Positions 8,358-16,063 of a stretch of DNA of 43,915 nt are shown here, piece by piece. The first letter of the stretch is position 1. Every line of letters starts with the position of its first letter. This DNA is from Streptomyces sp. PT12 (GTDB lineage: Bacteria; Actinomycetota; Actinomycetes; Streptomycetales; Streptomycetaceae), in NCBI RefSeq assembly GCF_003311645.1, contig NZ_QEST01000102.1, positions 1-43,915 of the forward strand, read 5' to 3'. The translations under genes were made by a program, and so were the position numbers. The notes beneath the pieces were generated by a model. It was not told where the DNA came from, did not search any database, and was given only the letters and a program-made list of their open reading frames with translations.

Positions 8358-9787
8358 GCCCCAGCCGCGGCGCGGACCGCCGCCGGAACGCCCTGCCGGT
8401 GCAGCGCGCCCAAGAGCTCGGTGACCGCCGCGGCGAACTCGCCCCAGGCGCCGATCTCCCGGGGAAGGAGAGCGCTCTCCCGGAGGGCCGCGCTGACATA
8501 GCGTTCCGGCGTGGGGGAGTCGGCCCACAGGCGGCGCAGCTCGGGACCCAGCGGGTCGCCCAATGCCTCTCCGGCCGGGCCGACCGTCGCCAGCAGATAG
8601 GCGGCCGTCAGCAGCGCCGCCGAACGCGGCACCGCGCCCCGCGACCGCCACACGCCGAGCGCCGGGGTGAGCCGGGCGGCCAGCTTGACCGAGCCGAGCG
8701 ACCCGACCTGCGACGTCGTGTGGCCCAGCGCGGTGTTGGCGAAACGCGCCAGGACCACCTCGGTGAACGACTCGGGGTCGAGCCCCGGCGGGGGAGTGAG
8801 GGTCGGCGCCATGTCGTCCCTCATCAGCCGCCGCGCCGCGCCCTCGATGTCCTCACGGGCCACGGCCTCGGCGATCGTGCCCACGCCGTCGAGCAGGCCG
8901 AGCCAGGCGATCAGCGAGTGCGGGGCGTTGACCAGGCGCAGCTTGACCTGTTCGTACGGCGTGGCGTCCCCCGTGAGCACGGCGCCCGCCCGCTCCCAGG
9001 CGGGCCGCCCCGCGGGGAAGTCGTCCTCGACTACCCACGCCGAGTAGGGCTCGCCCGCCACCGCCGCCGCGTCGTCATAGCCGCAGCGCTCGGCGATCCG
9101 CCGCCGCAGGGCGGGGGTGGGCGCGGGGACGACGCGGTCGACCATGCTGGAGGGGAAGCCGACATCGCTCGCCAACCAGTCGAGCAGCCGCGCCCGTTCG
9201 GCCCAGTCGGACCGTTCGACGACCTCGGTCACCAGGCGGCGCAGCACGCCCCCGTTGCCCGGCAGGTTGTCGCAGCTCACCAGCGCCAGCGGCGCGCCGT
9301 CCGCGGCGCGGTGGCGGCGGCGCAGGCCGCGCGCGAGCCGTCGGACCACCGCGGAGTCCGCCGCATAGGCGCTCTCGGTCACGGTGAGCGTGACGACCTT
9401 GATGGCCGGGTCGGCGAGCCAGGTCTCGGTCGCGCCCGGCTCGTCCACCTCGACATGGGTGGCCGCGTGCACGCCGATCACCTCCGGCTCGAAGCGCTCG
9501 CCGGTGACGGTGACGACGGTGTAGAGCCCGGCCTGCCGCCGCAGCGCGTCCACGACGTCGCGCGAACGGTGGGCCGCCCCGACGATGCCCCAGTCGCCCT
9601 CCTCGGCCGCGATGGCCCCCGCGGTGTAGACGGCCTGGTGGGCGCGGTGGAACCCACCGAGACCCACATGCAGGATCCCCGGTGGCGGAACGCGGTCCAC
9701 GACCTGCCGCACCCCGGCGGGCCGCCCCGCGGCCCCCAGCGGCGGCGGGCCCGCGTGGCCCGCCCAGCTGTCCACAGGTCCTGCCAT
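8354..9787 (-). CDS. Mannitol dehydrogenase family polyol/uronate oxidoreductase
   Basis: 477 residues, the usual length of the long-chain mannitol dehydrogenase / fructuronate reductase family, which interconverts sugar alcohols or hexonates and ketoses with NAD(P). The nucleotide-binding motif GLGGFHRAH lies at 42-50. The catalytic signature K282-x4-N287-x2-H290 (in VKLRLVNAPHSL) has the spacing known for mannitol 2-dehydrogenase. Start ATG with GGAG five bases upstream. The gene stands alone, with a promoter-like region at 9853-9877. A copy of the window's 14-bp palindrome sits inside the 3' end (8467-8480), and a degenerate one overlaps the stop codon, so LacI-type control is possible. 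The substrate (mannitol, arabinitol or fructuronate) cannot be told from sequence. Confidence 0.93.
   Translation of the reverse strand: MAGPVDSWAGHAGPPPLGAAGRPAGVRQVVDRVPPPGILHVGLGGFHRAHQAVYTAGAIAAEEGDWGIVGAAHRSRDVVDALRRQAGLYTVVTVTGERFEPEVIGVHAATHVEVDEPGATETWLADPAIKVVTLTVTESAYAADSAVVRRLARGLRRRHRAADGAPLALVSCDNLPGNGGVLRRLVTEVVERSDWAERARLLDWLASDVGFPSSMVDRVVPAPTPALRRRIAERCGYDDAAAVAGEPYSAWVVEDDFPAGRPAWERAGAVLTGDATPYEQVKLRLVNAPHSLIAWLGLLDGVGTIAEAVAREDIEGAARRLMRDDMAPTLTPPPGLDPESFTEVVLARFANTALGHTTSQVGSLGSVKLAARLTPALGVWRSRGAVPRSAALLTAAYLLATVGPAGEALGDPLGPELRRLWADSPTPERYVSAALRESALLPREIGAWGEFAAAVTELLGALHRQGVPAAVRAAAGA
8467..8480. repeat. 14-bp palindrome, copy 5 (inside the polyol dehydrogenase)
   Basis: Perfect GGAGAGCGCTCTCC, read on the minus strand as ESAL near residue 437. 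It lies 124 bp from operator site 3, so it could act as a distant auxiliary operator if the cluster is used. Confidence 0.7.
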
Positions 9788-9852
9788 CGACTCCGTGCTC
9801 CCTGCCGTGCCGCGTCACCTCGACGCGCCCCGCGCCACGCCGATCGGGTGAT

Positions 9853-9877
9853 CTTATAGGACGTGCGGAACGCGTTC
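9853..9877 (-). promoter_or_regulatory. Putative promoter of the polyol dehydrogenase with palindrome GAACGCGTTC
   Basis: On the minus strand a -10-like TATAAG (9858-9853) lies about 65 bases before the start codon. A 10-bp palindrome GAACGCGTTC (9868-9877) lies just upstream, where a regulator could contact the -35 region. The -35 hexamer is not clear. Confidence 0.4.
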
Positions 9878-9903
9878 GATCGCCGGGCGAACGGGCCCCG
9901 GGG

Positions 9904-10242
9904 TCAGGGACGGTCGCCGGTGGCGATGCGGAACGGGCCGTCGGGGCTGCCCAGTTCGAGCCAGATCAGCTCCCCGTGCCGCACCAGCCGCAGGGCGACC
10001 GCGGCACAGCCGGGACAGCGGGCAGTGATGCCCGGCTCGGGGCCGAAGACGTGCAACGCGGCCAGCGGCGCGTCGACCTGGCAGCTGGGGCAGCGGCGCC
10101 TGGCGTCCATCACGTCGCGCGCGAAGATCTCCGACAGCGGCCCGGCCAGGCAGTTGCCGTCCCGGTGTGAGGGCCGGGCGGGGAACGACGGCTTGGCGGG
10201 CTGGTAGGGGGTGGGCGGGGGAGTGGCCACGGTGGCGTCCAA
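9904..10242 (-). CDS. Small zinc-ribbon protein, DUF6510-like
   Basis: About 112 residues with two Cys pairs (CPSC at about 51-54 and CPGC at about 76-79) that should hold one zinc ion, and little else. I believe this is the family called DUF6510; the function is unknown. It follows the sulfite-oxidase-like enzyme and the flavin reductase on the same strand with a 56-bp gap, so it is probably the third gene of their operon and may be a small redox or maturation partner. The start is uncertain: TTG at 10242 gives the longest form and GTG at 10230 a slightly shorter one, and neither has a strong ribosome binding site. No signal peptide. Confidence 0.75.
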   Translation of the reverse strand: MDATVATPPPTPYQPAKPSFPARPSHRDGNCLAGPLSEIFARDVMDARRRCPSCQVDAPLAALHVFGPEPGITARCPGCAAVALRLVRHGELIWLELGSPDGPFRIATGDRP

Positions 10243-10298
10243 TCGTCGTCAACTGTAGGTGCACGGCCCGGTGTTCGCGGCCACGCTGTCGTCCGGGG

Positions 10299-11045
10299 TC
10301 AGCCGAAGCGCTCGGTGCGCACGTCCTCGGGCGCGTGGCCCGCGGCGACCAGCAGGTCGGCGGTGTGCTCGACAAAGGCGGTGGGTCCGCAGACGTAGCA
10401 CGTCGGGTGGGCCGATGGCTCGACCGCAGGATCCAGCAGATCCCCCGCCCCGATGCGCCCAGGCGGGCGCGCGGCGCCGGGGCCCGCGCGCCGGGTGTAT
10501 ACCAGGCGCGCCGCCACATCCGCCCCCACGCGCCCCTCACGGCCGCCGCCCGCACCGCCCGCCATCTCGGCCAACTCCTCGCCGTACCACAGCTCTTCGG
10601 GCGACCGCACCGAGTACACAAGCCGGAACGGGGCGGCCGAGCCCACCGCGCGCCGGGCCCTGACCATCGCCATCAACGGCGCGATCCCCGAGCCCCCCGC
10701 CGCGAGCAGCACGGGACCGGCTTGCTCGGGGCGCCATACGAACCAGCCGCCCAGCGGCCCCCGCACCTCCACCGCCGCGTCGAGCGGCAGCTCGTCGCTC
10801 AGATAGGGCGAGACCTCGCCGCCCGGCGTCGGCCGCACGGCGATCTCGACGCGGTCCCCCTCGGCGGGCGCGGACAGCGAGTAGCTGCGCACCGCCTGAT
10901 AGCCGTCGCCCGCGGTCAGCCGCACGTCCAGGTGCTGGCCCGCCAGGTGCCCCGGCCACTCCCGCACCGCGAAGGCCAGGCGCCGTCCCGCGGCGGAGAG
11001 CGCTTCCCGCTCGACCAGGCGCGCCTGCCACCACGCCGCGGCCAC
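10299..11045 (-). CDS. Ferredoxin-NADP(+) reductase-type FAD/NAD(P)H oxidoreductase
   Basis: 248 residues. The FAD-binding motif RSYSLS (53-58) and the pyridine-nucleotide loop GGSGIAPLMA (117-126) are present, with a C-terminal CYVCGPTAFVE segment and a final RTERFG typical of the family. There is no [2Fe-2S] ferredoxin domain, so it must pass electrons to a separate partner. Its GTG start comes one base after the stop of the sulfite-oxidase-like gene, which implies translational coupling and makes that enzyme the obvious partner. Cytoplasmic. Confidence 0.92.
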   Translation of the reverse strand: MAAAWWQARLVEREALSAAGRRLAFAVREWPGHLAGQHLDVRLTAGDGYQAVRSYSLSAPAEGDRVEIAVRPTPGGEVSPYLSDELPLDAAVEVRGPLGGWFVWRPEQAGPVLLAAGGSGIAPLMAMVRARRAVGSAAPFRLVYSVRSPEELWYGEELAEMAGGAGGGREGRVGADVAARLVYTRRAGPGAARPPGRIGAGDLLDPAVEPSAHPTCYVCGPTAFVEHTADLLVAAGHAPEDVRTERFG

Positions 11046-11046
11046 C

Positions 11047-11646
11047 TCAGTCGCCCCTGATGCGCTGCTCGCGCCAGGGGTCGCCGTAGTGGTGGTAGCC
11101 CATCTGCTCCCAAAACCCGAGGCGCTCGTCGGGCATCAGCCGCACCCCCCGCACCCACTTGGCCGATTTCCAGAAATAGAGATGCGGGATGAGCATGCGC
11201 GCGGGGCCGCCGTGCTCGGGGGTCAGGGGATATCCGTCGAAGGTGTGGACGAGCCATGCCTGGCCGTTCCGCAGATCCGCGAGCGGGACGTTCGTGGAAT
11301 ATCCACCGTAGGACTCGAACATCGCGTGCGCCGCCTCCGTTTCCACCCCCTCGAGAAAGGCGTCCATTGGCGCCCCGCGCCACCGGGTGTCGAATTTCGA
11401 CCAGCGGGTCACGCAGTGGATGTCGACGACCGGCTCCTCCTGCGGCAGCGCCATCATCGCGTCCCAGCCCCAGCGGTGTGCCTGGCCCTTCTCGGTGGTC
11501 AGGGTGAATCCCCAGTTATCCGTGGTCACTTGGGGCGTCGGCCCCGCCGAGAGCACGGGAAAACCCTCCGTCGGATACTGCCCGGGCGGCAGCCGGTCGG
11601 CCACACCGCGCCGCCGGCCGCGAAATCCAGGAGAGAGCGATTCCAC
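11047..11646 (-). CDS. Sulfite oxidase-like molybdopterin-dependent oxidoreductase
   Basis: 199 residues, matching the short molybdopterin domain of bacterial YuiH/MsrP-like proteins. The expected molybdenum ligand is Cys78 in DIHCVTRWSKFD, and the cofactor-domain motifs (WLVHTFDGYPLTPEHGGP, PHLYFWKSAKWVRG) are present. The frame stays open to 11943, but I chose GTG at 11646 because GGGAGG lies just upstream and the family usually begins with an FRGRR-like basic stretch. This start leaves no twin-arginine signal peptide of normal form, so it is probably cytoplasmic, unlike MsrP. It heads an operon with a flavin reductase and a zinc-ribbon protein. The substrate is unknown: sulfite, methionine sulfoxide or another oxo-compound are all possible. 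Confidence 0.9.
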   Translation of the reverse strand: MESLSPGFRGRRRGVADRLPPGQYPTEGFPVLSAGPTPQVTTDNWGFTLTTEKGQAHRWGWDAMMALPQEEPVVDIHCVTRWSKFDTRWRGAPMDAFLEGVETEAAHAMFESYGGYSTNVPLADLRNGQAWLVHTFDGYPLTPEHGGPARMLIPHLYFWKSAKWVRGVRLMPDERLGFWEQMGYHHYGDPWREQRIRGD

Positions 11647-12046
11647 GACACCAACCTCCCAAGGAACGGATTCCCCCACGGTGACACGGGCCGCCGAGGC
11701 CCCCTGGCATTTCCCCGCGCGGTGTTTCGCCACTCGCCGAACGGCGCGGGAAACGATCCCTGGAATAGCCCGGGAGAACGCTCTCCGCGCTCCGCTGGTC
11801 ACCTCGCCGGGCGGCGCGCGCGAACGGCGGCTGGCGCGGCGGCTCGGCAGGTGCACCGGCGCGTCCGGCAACGAGGCCCGCGCCCACCTCCGAGCGACCC
11901 ACCTCCGAGCGACCCGCCCCGGAACCACCCGCCCCGGAACCACCCGCCCCGGAACGACGCGCCCCGGAACGACGCGGCCCCGGCGTCGAGTTCCCCTGGG
12001 AGGGGGCGACGACCGGGGTCGGGAGAGTCCGGGTGGGGCGGGGGCC
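11647..12046. other. 400-bp non-coding spacer with repeats
   Basis: Between the divergent-looking ends of the molybdo-enzyme operon (start 11646) and the CbiX-like gene (stop 12047). It holds the operon's 5' region, a one-mismatch copy of the palindrome (ggagaacgctctcc, 11773-11786) about 130 bp upstream of the molybdo-enzyme start, and the 15-bp repeat array. The open frame across it on the minus strand is Arg-rich and not protein-like. Confidence 0.6.
11885..11974. repeat. 15-bp tandem repeat array (6 units in two types)
   Basis: Two identical units of cacctccgagcgacc (11885-11914), then two of cgccccggaaccacc (11915-11944), then two of cgccccggaacgacg (11945-11974). The pairwise pattern suggests stepwise duplication. 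It lies about 240 bp upstream of the molybdo-enzyme start and just beyond the 3' end of the CbiX-like gene. Confidence 0.9.
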
Positions 12047-12961
12047 TCAGCGCACCGAGGTGCCGTGCGGCGGGCGGTCGGGGGTGATGCCCACCTCGGC
12101 CATGTACGCGGACAGGACCAGCCTGCCCACGGCCGGGTAGGCGCCCAGCGGCTCGGCGGACGGGCAGCCCGCCTCCTTGGCCCCCGCGGCCAGCAGCCCG
12201 TCGGGGATCTCGGGGCCGATCAGGCAGGGTGCGAGGGCCAGTTGCTGCGAGCCCGCCTCGGTCAGGCGCTCGGCGGTCGTGGCCACCGAGCCGTCGAGGT
12301 CGAGCGCCGCCGCCAGCACCGGGACGGCCAGCCGCGCGGACAGCAGCATGCCCGTGATGCCCGCCGTCTGCACCGCCTCGTCACCGCCCACGGTGACCAG
12401 CACGATGCCGTCGGCCGCGGTGGCCACGGTGAACAGCCGGGCGCGGTCGGCGCGGGCCAGCCCCGCCTCCGACAGCCGGACGTGGACGGCCTCCGCCAGC
12501 AGCGGATGCGGGCCCAGCACATCGGTCAGCGCGGCGCCCGTGCCGCTGTCCAGCACGGCCTGCCGTATCACCCGCTGGTGGGAGCTGTCCGGACCCGCCA
12601 GGAGCGGCACCACGACCGGCGCGGGCCAGGCCAGAGCCTCCTGCTCGCCGTCCCCGCCCTCCGGGCCCTCGCCGTCCTCGGCCGCCTCGCTCAACACCCT
12701 CTGGAGCGAGGGGAACTCCTCGTCGGCACTCTCCACATAGCCGACCCTGGCGTCGAGACCGGGCAGCTCGGAGCGCGCGATGCTCACCACCTCCTCGGCC
12801 AGCGACCGGGTCGCCGACGAGGGGGTGCCGGGCACGGCGAGCACCAGCGCCGGGGCGCCCTCGGGCGCGGTCACGGGCTCCGGGCGGCGGTGGCGTCCGG
12901 GCTGACGGGGGCGCGGCATGCGAACGGGGAGGCCGGACGAGGGCCCTGTGGAGGAGCTCAT
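12047..12961 (-). CDS. CbiX/SirB-like sirohydrochlorin chelatase family protein
   Basis: 304 residues with a duplicated chelatase-like fold: the first half begins [12 protein letters not shown] (about 48-59) and the second half carries the [12 protein letters not shown]-like C-terminus. The family inserts cobalt or iron into sirohydrochlorin for cobalamin or siroheme. The active-site His that normally sits in the first strand (AHGS-type) is replaced here (AVPGT), as I recall for streptomycete relatives, so real chelatase activity is uncertain. I chose ATG 12961 ([18 protein letters not shown]) over the longer frame because the upstream part is low-quality sequence. A -10-like TAACAT ends eight bases before this ATG, consistent with a leaderless mRNA. 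A downstream ATG (MPRPRQPG) is an alternative. Confidence 0.8.
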   Translation of the reverse strand: MSSSTGPSSGLPVRMPRPRQPGRHRRPEPVTAPEGAPALVLAVPGTPSSATRSLAEEVVSIARSELPGLDARVGYVESADEEFPSLQRVLSEAAEDGEGPEGGDGEQEALAWPAPVVVPLLAGPDSSHQRVIRQAVLDSGTGAALTDVLGPHPLLAEAVHVRLSEAGLARADRARLFTVATAADGIVLVTVGGDEAVQTAGITGMLLSARLAVPVLAAALDLDGSVATTAERLTEAGSQQLALAPCLIGPEIPDGLLAAGAKEAGCPSAEPLGAYPAVGRLVLSAYMAEVGITPDRPPHGTSVR

Positions 12962-12969
12962 GTCGCCGC

Positions 12970-12975
12970 ATGTTA
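12970..12975 (-). promoter_or_regulatory. -10 box TAACAT of the CbiX-like gene (leaderless)
   Basis: Minus-strand TAACAT with eight bases to the ATG at 12961. No Shine-Dalgarno sequence is present in between. Confidence 0.4.
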
Positions 12976-13115
12976 ATGCCTTGATGTGCTTGGCTGTTCG
13001 CCAGGGGGGACGTGGTCCGGTTCTGTCCTGATATATCCCGCGCGTCCGCGTGAAACCACGATTGGCACCTCGACACAAGGCCACACACGACCCCCGCACG
13101 ACTCCTGCGCGACAC

Positions 13116-14108
13116 TCACGCGACATGGAACAGCGCCCCGTCGGACGGCAGCACCAGGTCACCCCTGGCCAGTCCGGCCGCGATCAGCAGCGCCCCGTCG
13201 AGCGGGCCACCGGCCGTCGCCACCGCGGTGGCGCCCGGCAGGCACCGGGCCAACTCCTCGCGCAACGGCCTCATCAGTGGCTCGCCCAGCCTGAACAGCC
13301 CTCCGGTCAGGGCCACCTCGCCCCCGCCCCCGGGCGGCGACACCGCCGCCGCGGTGATGGCGATCTCCCGCGCGGCCCCGCGCATGATCCCCGCGGCCAC
13401 CGGATCGGCCGGATCGTCCGCCGCGCACGCCGCCACCTCGGGCGCGAACGACGCGAGCACCGCGGGCCGGTCGCTCCGCGGATACAGCCGCGCGGGCAGC
13501 CCTGTGGGCGGCCCGAACGCCGCCACCGCGCGCTCGAGCAGCGCGCCCGAGCCACCCGCGCGCCCGTCGTGCGCCCGGAGCGCGGCCTCAAGACCCGCCC
13601 TGCCGATCCACGCCCCGCCCCCGCAGTCGCCCAGCAGATGGCCCCAGCCGTCCGCCCGCCGCCACTCCCGCAGATCCGTGCCCAGCGCGATCATGCCCGT
13701 GCCACCCGCGACGACCGCGCCGGGCCTGGCGCCCAGGGCCCCGGCGTAGCCCGTCACGGCGTCGGCGGCCAGCGCCACCCGCCGCGCGCCCAGCTCCGCC
13801 TTGAGCGACCCGGGCAGCTCGGCCCGCAACTGCCCGCCGAGCGAGGCCATTCCGGCCGCGCCCACGCACACCGCGTCGACCCGCTCCGCCGCCACCCGCG
13901 CCAGCAGCCCGCGGGCCGCGGGCACCAGCAGCTCCAGCAGGTGCCCGGCGTCGATGCCGCGCTCCCCGGTGCGCACCGGGGAGCGCTCCACCGCCTCGCC
14001 ACGCGTCGGCGCCGCCCCCTCGGCGCGCGCCAGCGCGAGTCGCAACCCCGAGCCGCCCGAGTCGACGCCGAGCACCCAGCCCGTTCGCCCCCCGGGCGGC
14101 GCCGTCAC
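13116..14108 (-). CDS. BadF/BadG/BcrA-type ATPase, probable N-acetylglucosamine kinase
   Basis: 330 residues of the ASKHA fold. The phosphate-binding GVDSGGS lies at about 14-20, followed by a VCVGAAGM strand, [14 protein letters not shown] (second phosphate loop), a [10 protein letters not shown] segment typical of BadF-type GlcNAc kinases, and ALTGGLF near the C-terminus. It should phosphorylate an amino sugar with ATP in the cytosol. The GTG start overlaps the uracil-DNA glycosylase stop (GTGA), so the two are translationally coupled. The longer frame (to 14282) lies inside the glycosylase gene and was rejected. The pairing of a sugar kinase with a repair enzyme has no obvious metabolic sense. 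Confidence 0.88.
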   Translation of the reverse strand: MTAPPGGRTGWVLGVDSGGSGLRLALARAEGAAPTRGEAVERSPVRTGERGIDAGHLLELLVPAARGLLARVAAERVDAVCVGAAGMASLGGQLRAELPGSLKAELGARRVALAADAVTGYAGALGARPGAVVAGGTGMIALGTDLREWRRADGWGHLLGDCGGGAWIGRAGLEAALRAHDGRAGGSGALLERAVAAFGPPTGLPARLYPRSDRPAVLASFAPEVAACAADDPADPVAAGIMRGAAREIAITAAAVSPPGGGGEVALTGGLFRLGEPLMRPLREELARCLPGATAVATAGGPLDGALLIAAGLARGDLVLPSDGALFHVA

Positions 14109-14782
14109 GGCAGCTTCCAGTCGACCGGCGCCGCGCCCTGCTCCTGGAGCAGGGCGTTGGCCCGGCTGAACGGACGGGAGCCGAAGAAGCCCCGGTCCGC
14201 CGACATGGGGGAGGGGTGCGCGGACTCCACCGCGGGAACGCCGCCCAGCATGGGCCGCAGCCCCCGGGCGTCCCGGCCCCACAGGATGGCCACCAGCGGC
14301 TTCCCCCGCCCGGCCAGCGCCCGGATGGCCTGCTCGGTGACCTCCTCCCAGCCCTTCCCGCGGTGCGCACCGGGACGGCGCGGTGCCGTGGTCAGCGCTC
14401 TGTTGAGCAGCAGGACGCCCTGCTCCGTCCAGGGCGTCAGATCACCCGTCGAGGGTCTGGGCAGCCCCAGGTCGGTGTTCAGCTCCCTGAAGATGTTCTC
14501 CAGGCTGCCGGGCAGTGGTCTCACCTCCGGCGCCACCGAGAAGCTCAGCCCCACGGCGTGCCCGGGCGTCGGATACGGGTCCTGACCGACGATCAGCACC
14601 CGCACCTCCTCGAACGGCTGCTGAAACGCCCTCAACACCAGGGGCCCCGCCGGGAGATAGGTCCGCCCCGCGGCGATCTCCGCCCTCAGGAACCCACCCA
14701 TGGCGGTGATCCGGTCTGCCACCGGCGCCAGGGCAACGGCCCAGCCCGGCTCGACGATCTCGTTCAATGGTCGTGCTGCCAC
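14105..14782 (-). CDS. ung: Uracil-DNA glycosylase (family 1)
   Basis: 225 residues, full length for Ung, which removes uracil from DNA to start base-excision repair. The catalytic water-activating Asp68 is in GQDPYP (67-72), and the leucine-loop motif HPSPMS starts at His189. The GTG start at 14782 has no clear Shine-Dalgarno sequence; a TAGGGT box ends eight bases before it, suggesting a leaderless transcript. The stop overlaps the start of the downstream sugar kinase. Confidence 0.96.
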   Translation of the reverse strand: MAARPLNEIVEPGWAVALAPVADRITAMGGFLRAEIAAGRTYLPAGPLVLRAFQQPFEEVRVLIVGQDPYPTPGHAVGLSFSVAPEVRPLPGSLENIFRELNTDLGLPRPSTGDLTPWTEQGVLLLNRALTTAPRRPGAHRGKGWEEVTEQAIRALAGRGKPLVAILWGRDARGLRPMLGGVPAVESAHPSPMSADRGFFGSRPFSRANALLQEQGAAPVDWKLP

Positions 14783-14790
14783 GGTCCGTC

Positions 14791-14796
14791 ACCCTA
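14791..14796 (-). promoter_or_regulatory. -10 box TAGGGT of ung (leaderless)
   Basis: Minus-strand TAGGGT with eight bases to the GTG start at 14782. Confidence 0.4.
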
Positions 14797-14855
14797 CTGG
14801 CCGCACGGCACCCCGGTCCGCCGGGTCGCCCAAGATCCCCCTCCCGCGCCTCCGC

Positions 14856-15959
14856 TCAGTCGATCACCGCCGCCCGCACACACAGCACATCCGGCAGGTG
14901 GGCCGCCAACTGGCGCCAGCTGTCCCCGTCGTCCGCGCTGCCGAACACCTCGCCGTTGCGGTTCCCGAAGTACACGCCCGCCGGGTCGGCGTCGTCCGTG
15001 CACAGCGCGTCCCGCAGGACCGTCCCGTGGTGCGGCCCGTCCGGCAGCCCCGCGCCCAGCTCCTCCCAGCTGTCCCCGGCGTCCGCCGTCCGGTACACCC
15101 GGCAGCGCCGCCCGGCGGGCACCCGGTCGGCGTCCGCGTTCAACGGGAAGACATACGCCACCCCCGAGCGGCGCGGATGCGTAGCGATCGGGAACCCGAA
15201 GTCGGACGGCAGGTCCCCGCCGATCGCCGTCCACGACCCGCCGCCGTCATCGCTGCGATACACCCCCCAGTGGTTCTGGAGGAACAGCCGGTCGGGCAGC
15301 ACCGGATCCCTGGCCACCTTGTGGACGCACTGCCCGAACTCGGGGAAGCGCTCCGGCTGGAAGACCACCTCCACCCCCCGGTTCGACGGGGACCAGCCGC
15401 CACGCGCGTCCGCCGTCCGGTAGACCCCACCGGCCGAGACGGCCACCAGCAGGTCCTCAGCGCCGCCCGGCCCGGTGAGCACCGTGTGCAGCCCGAGCCC
15501 TCCGCCGCCCGGCTCCCACCGCTCCCGCGTCGGGTGCTCCCACAGCTCCCGCACCAGCTCGAACGACTCACCGCCGTCCGCCGAGCGGAACAGCGCCGCG
15601 GGCTCCGTGCCCGCGTACACCACCCCGGGCTCGTCCGCCCCCGCGGGCTGGAGCTGCCACACCCGCTCGAGCGACGTCCCCGTCCCCTCGGGGAAGCGCA
15701 CCGCGGGCCGCTCGGGCTCCCGCCACGTCGCGCCCAGGTCGTCGGAGTGGAACACCGAGGGCCCCCAGTGCGCGCTGTCCGCGCCCACGAGCAGCCGTGG
15801 CCCGCCCGCGGGCCGCCGGTCGATCGCCACCGCGTACACCGCCTGCGCCGCGAAGTGCGGCCCGTCGAACTCCCAGGCGGCCTCGGCCCGGCGCGCCACC
15901 GCGCGCCGCGCCAGGAAAAGCCCCTTGCGCGTCCCGACCGCCACCAGCACGTCCGTCAT
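14856..15959 (-). CDS. BNR/Asp-box repeat beta-propeller protein (sialidase-like fold)
   Basis: 367 residues. At least five Asp-box motifs are visible: SDDLGATW, SADGGESF, SDDGGGSW, TADAGDSW and SADDGDSW. These mark blades of a beta-propeller as in sialidases, VPS10 and photosystem assembly factors. No signal peptide is seen, so it is likely cytoplasmic. The usual sialidase Arg triad cannot be identified, so I do not call a glycosidase. Start ATG 15959 (MTDVLVAVGTRKGLFLA) is typical for this family; the frame extends to 16025 without support. The function is unknown. Confidence 0.87.
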   Translation of the reverse strand: MTDVLVAVGTRKGLFLARRAVARRAEAAWEFDGPHFAAQAVYAVAIDRRPAGGPRLLVGADSAHWGPSVFHSDDLGATWREPERPAVRFPEGTGTSLERVWQLQPAGADEPGVVYAGTEPAALFRSADGGESFELVRELWEHPTRERWEPGGGGLGLHTVLTGPGGAEDLLVAVSAGGVYRTADARGGWSPSNRGVEVVFQPERFPEFGQCVHKVARDPVLPDRLFLQNHWGVYRSDDGGGSWTAIGGDLPSDFGFPIATHPRRSGVAYVFPLNADADRVPAGRRCRVYRTADAGDSWEELGAGLPDGPHHGTVLRDALCTDDADPAGVYFGNRNGEVFGSADDGDSWRQLAAHLPDVLCVRAAVID

Positions 15960-16063
15960 CGCCGACCACCTCGCCGAGCCTCGTGTGTCACCAGTACGGC
16001 CCAGTGTGAACCCCACCACTGACAATCACGCCCGCCGCGCGAACCCCGGCCGCCCCACGCGCC

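Noticed and set aside
11647-11943. N-terminal extension of the molybdo-enzyme frame
   Set aside because: The added 99 residues are Arg-rich, cross the 15-bp repeats and do not resemble a twin-arginine signal; GTG 11646 has the ribosome binding site.
13979-13988. GGAGCGCTCC palindrome inside the sugar kinase gene, resembling a CebR/CelR half-core
   Set aside because: Only 10 bp, single copy, in coding sequence; expected by chance in DNA of this composition.
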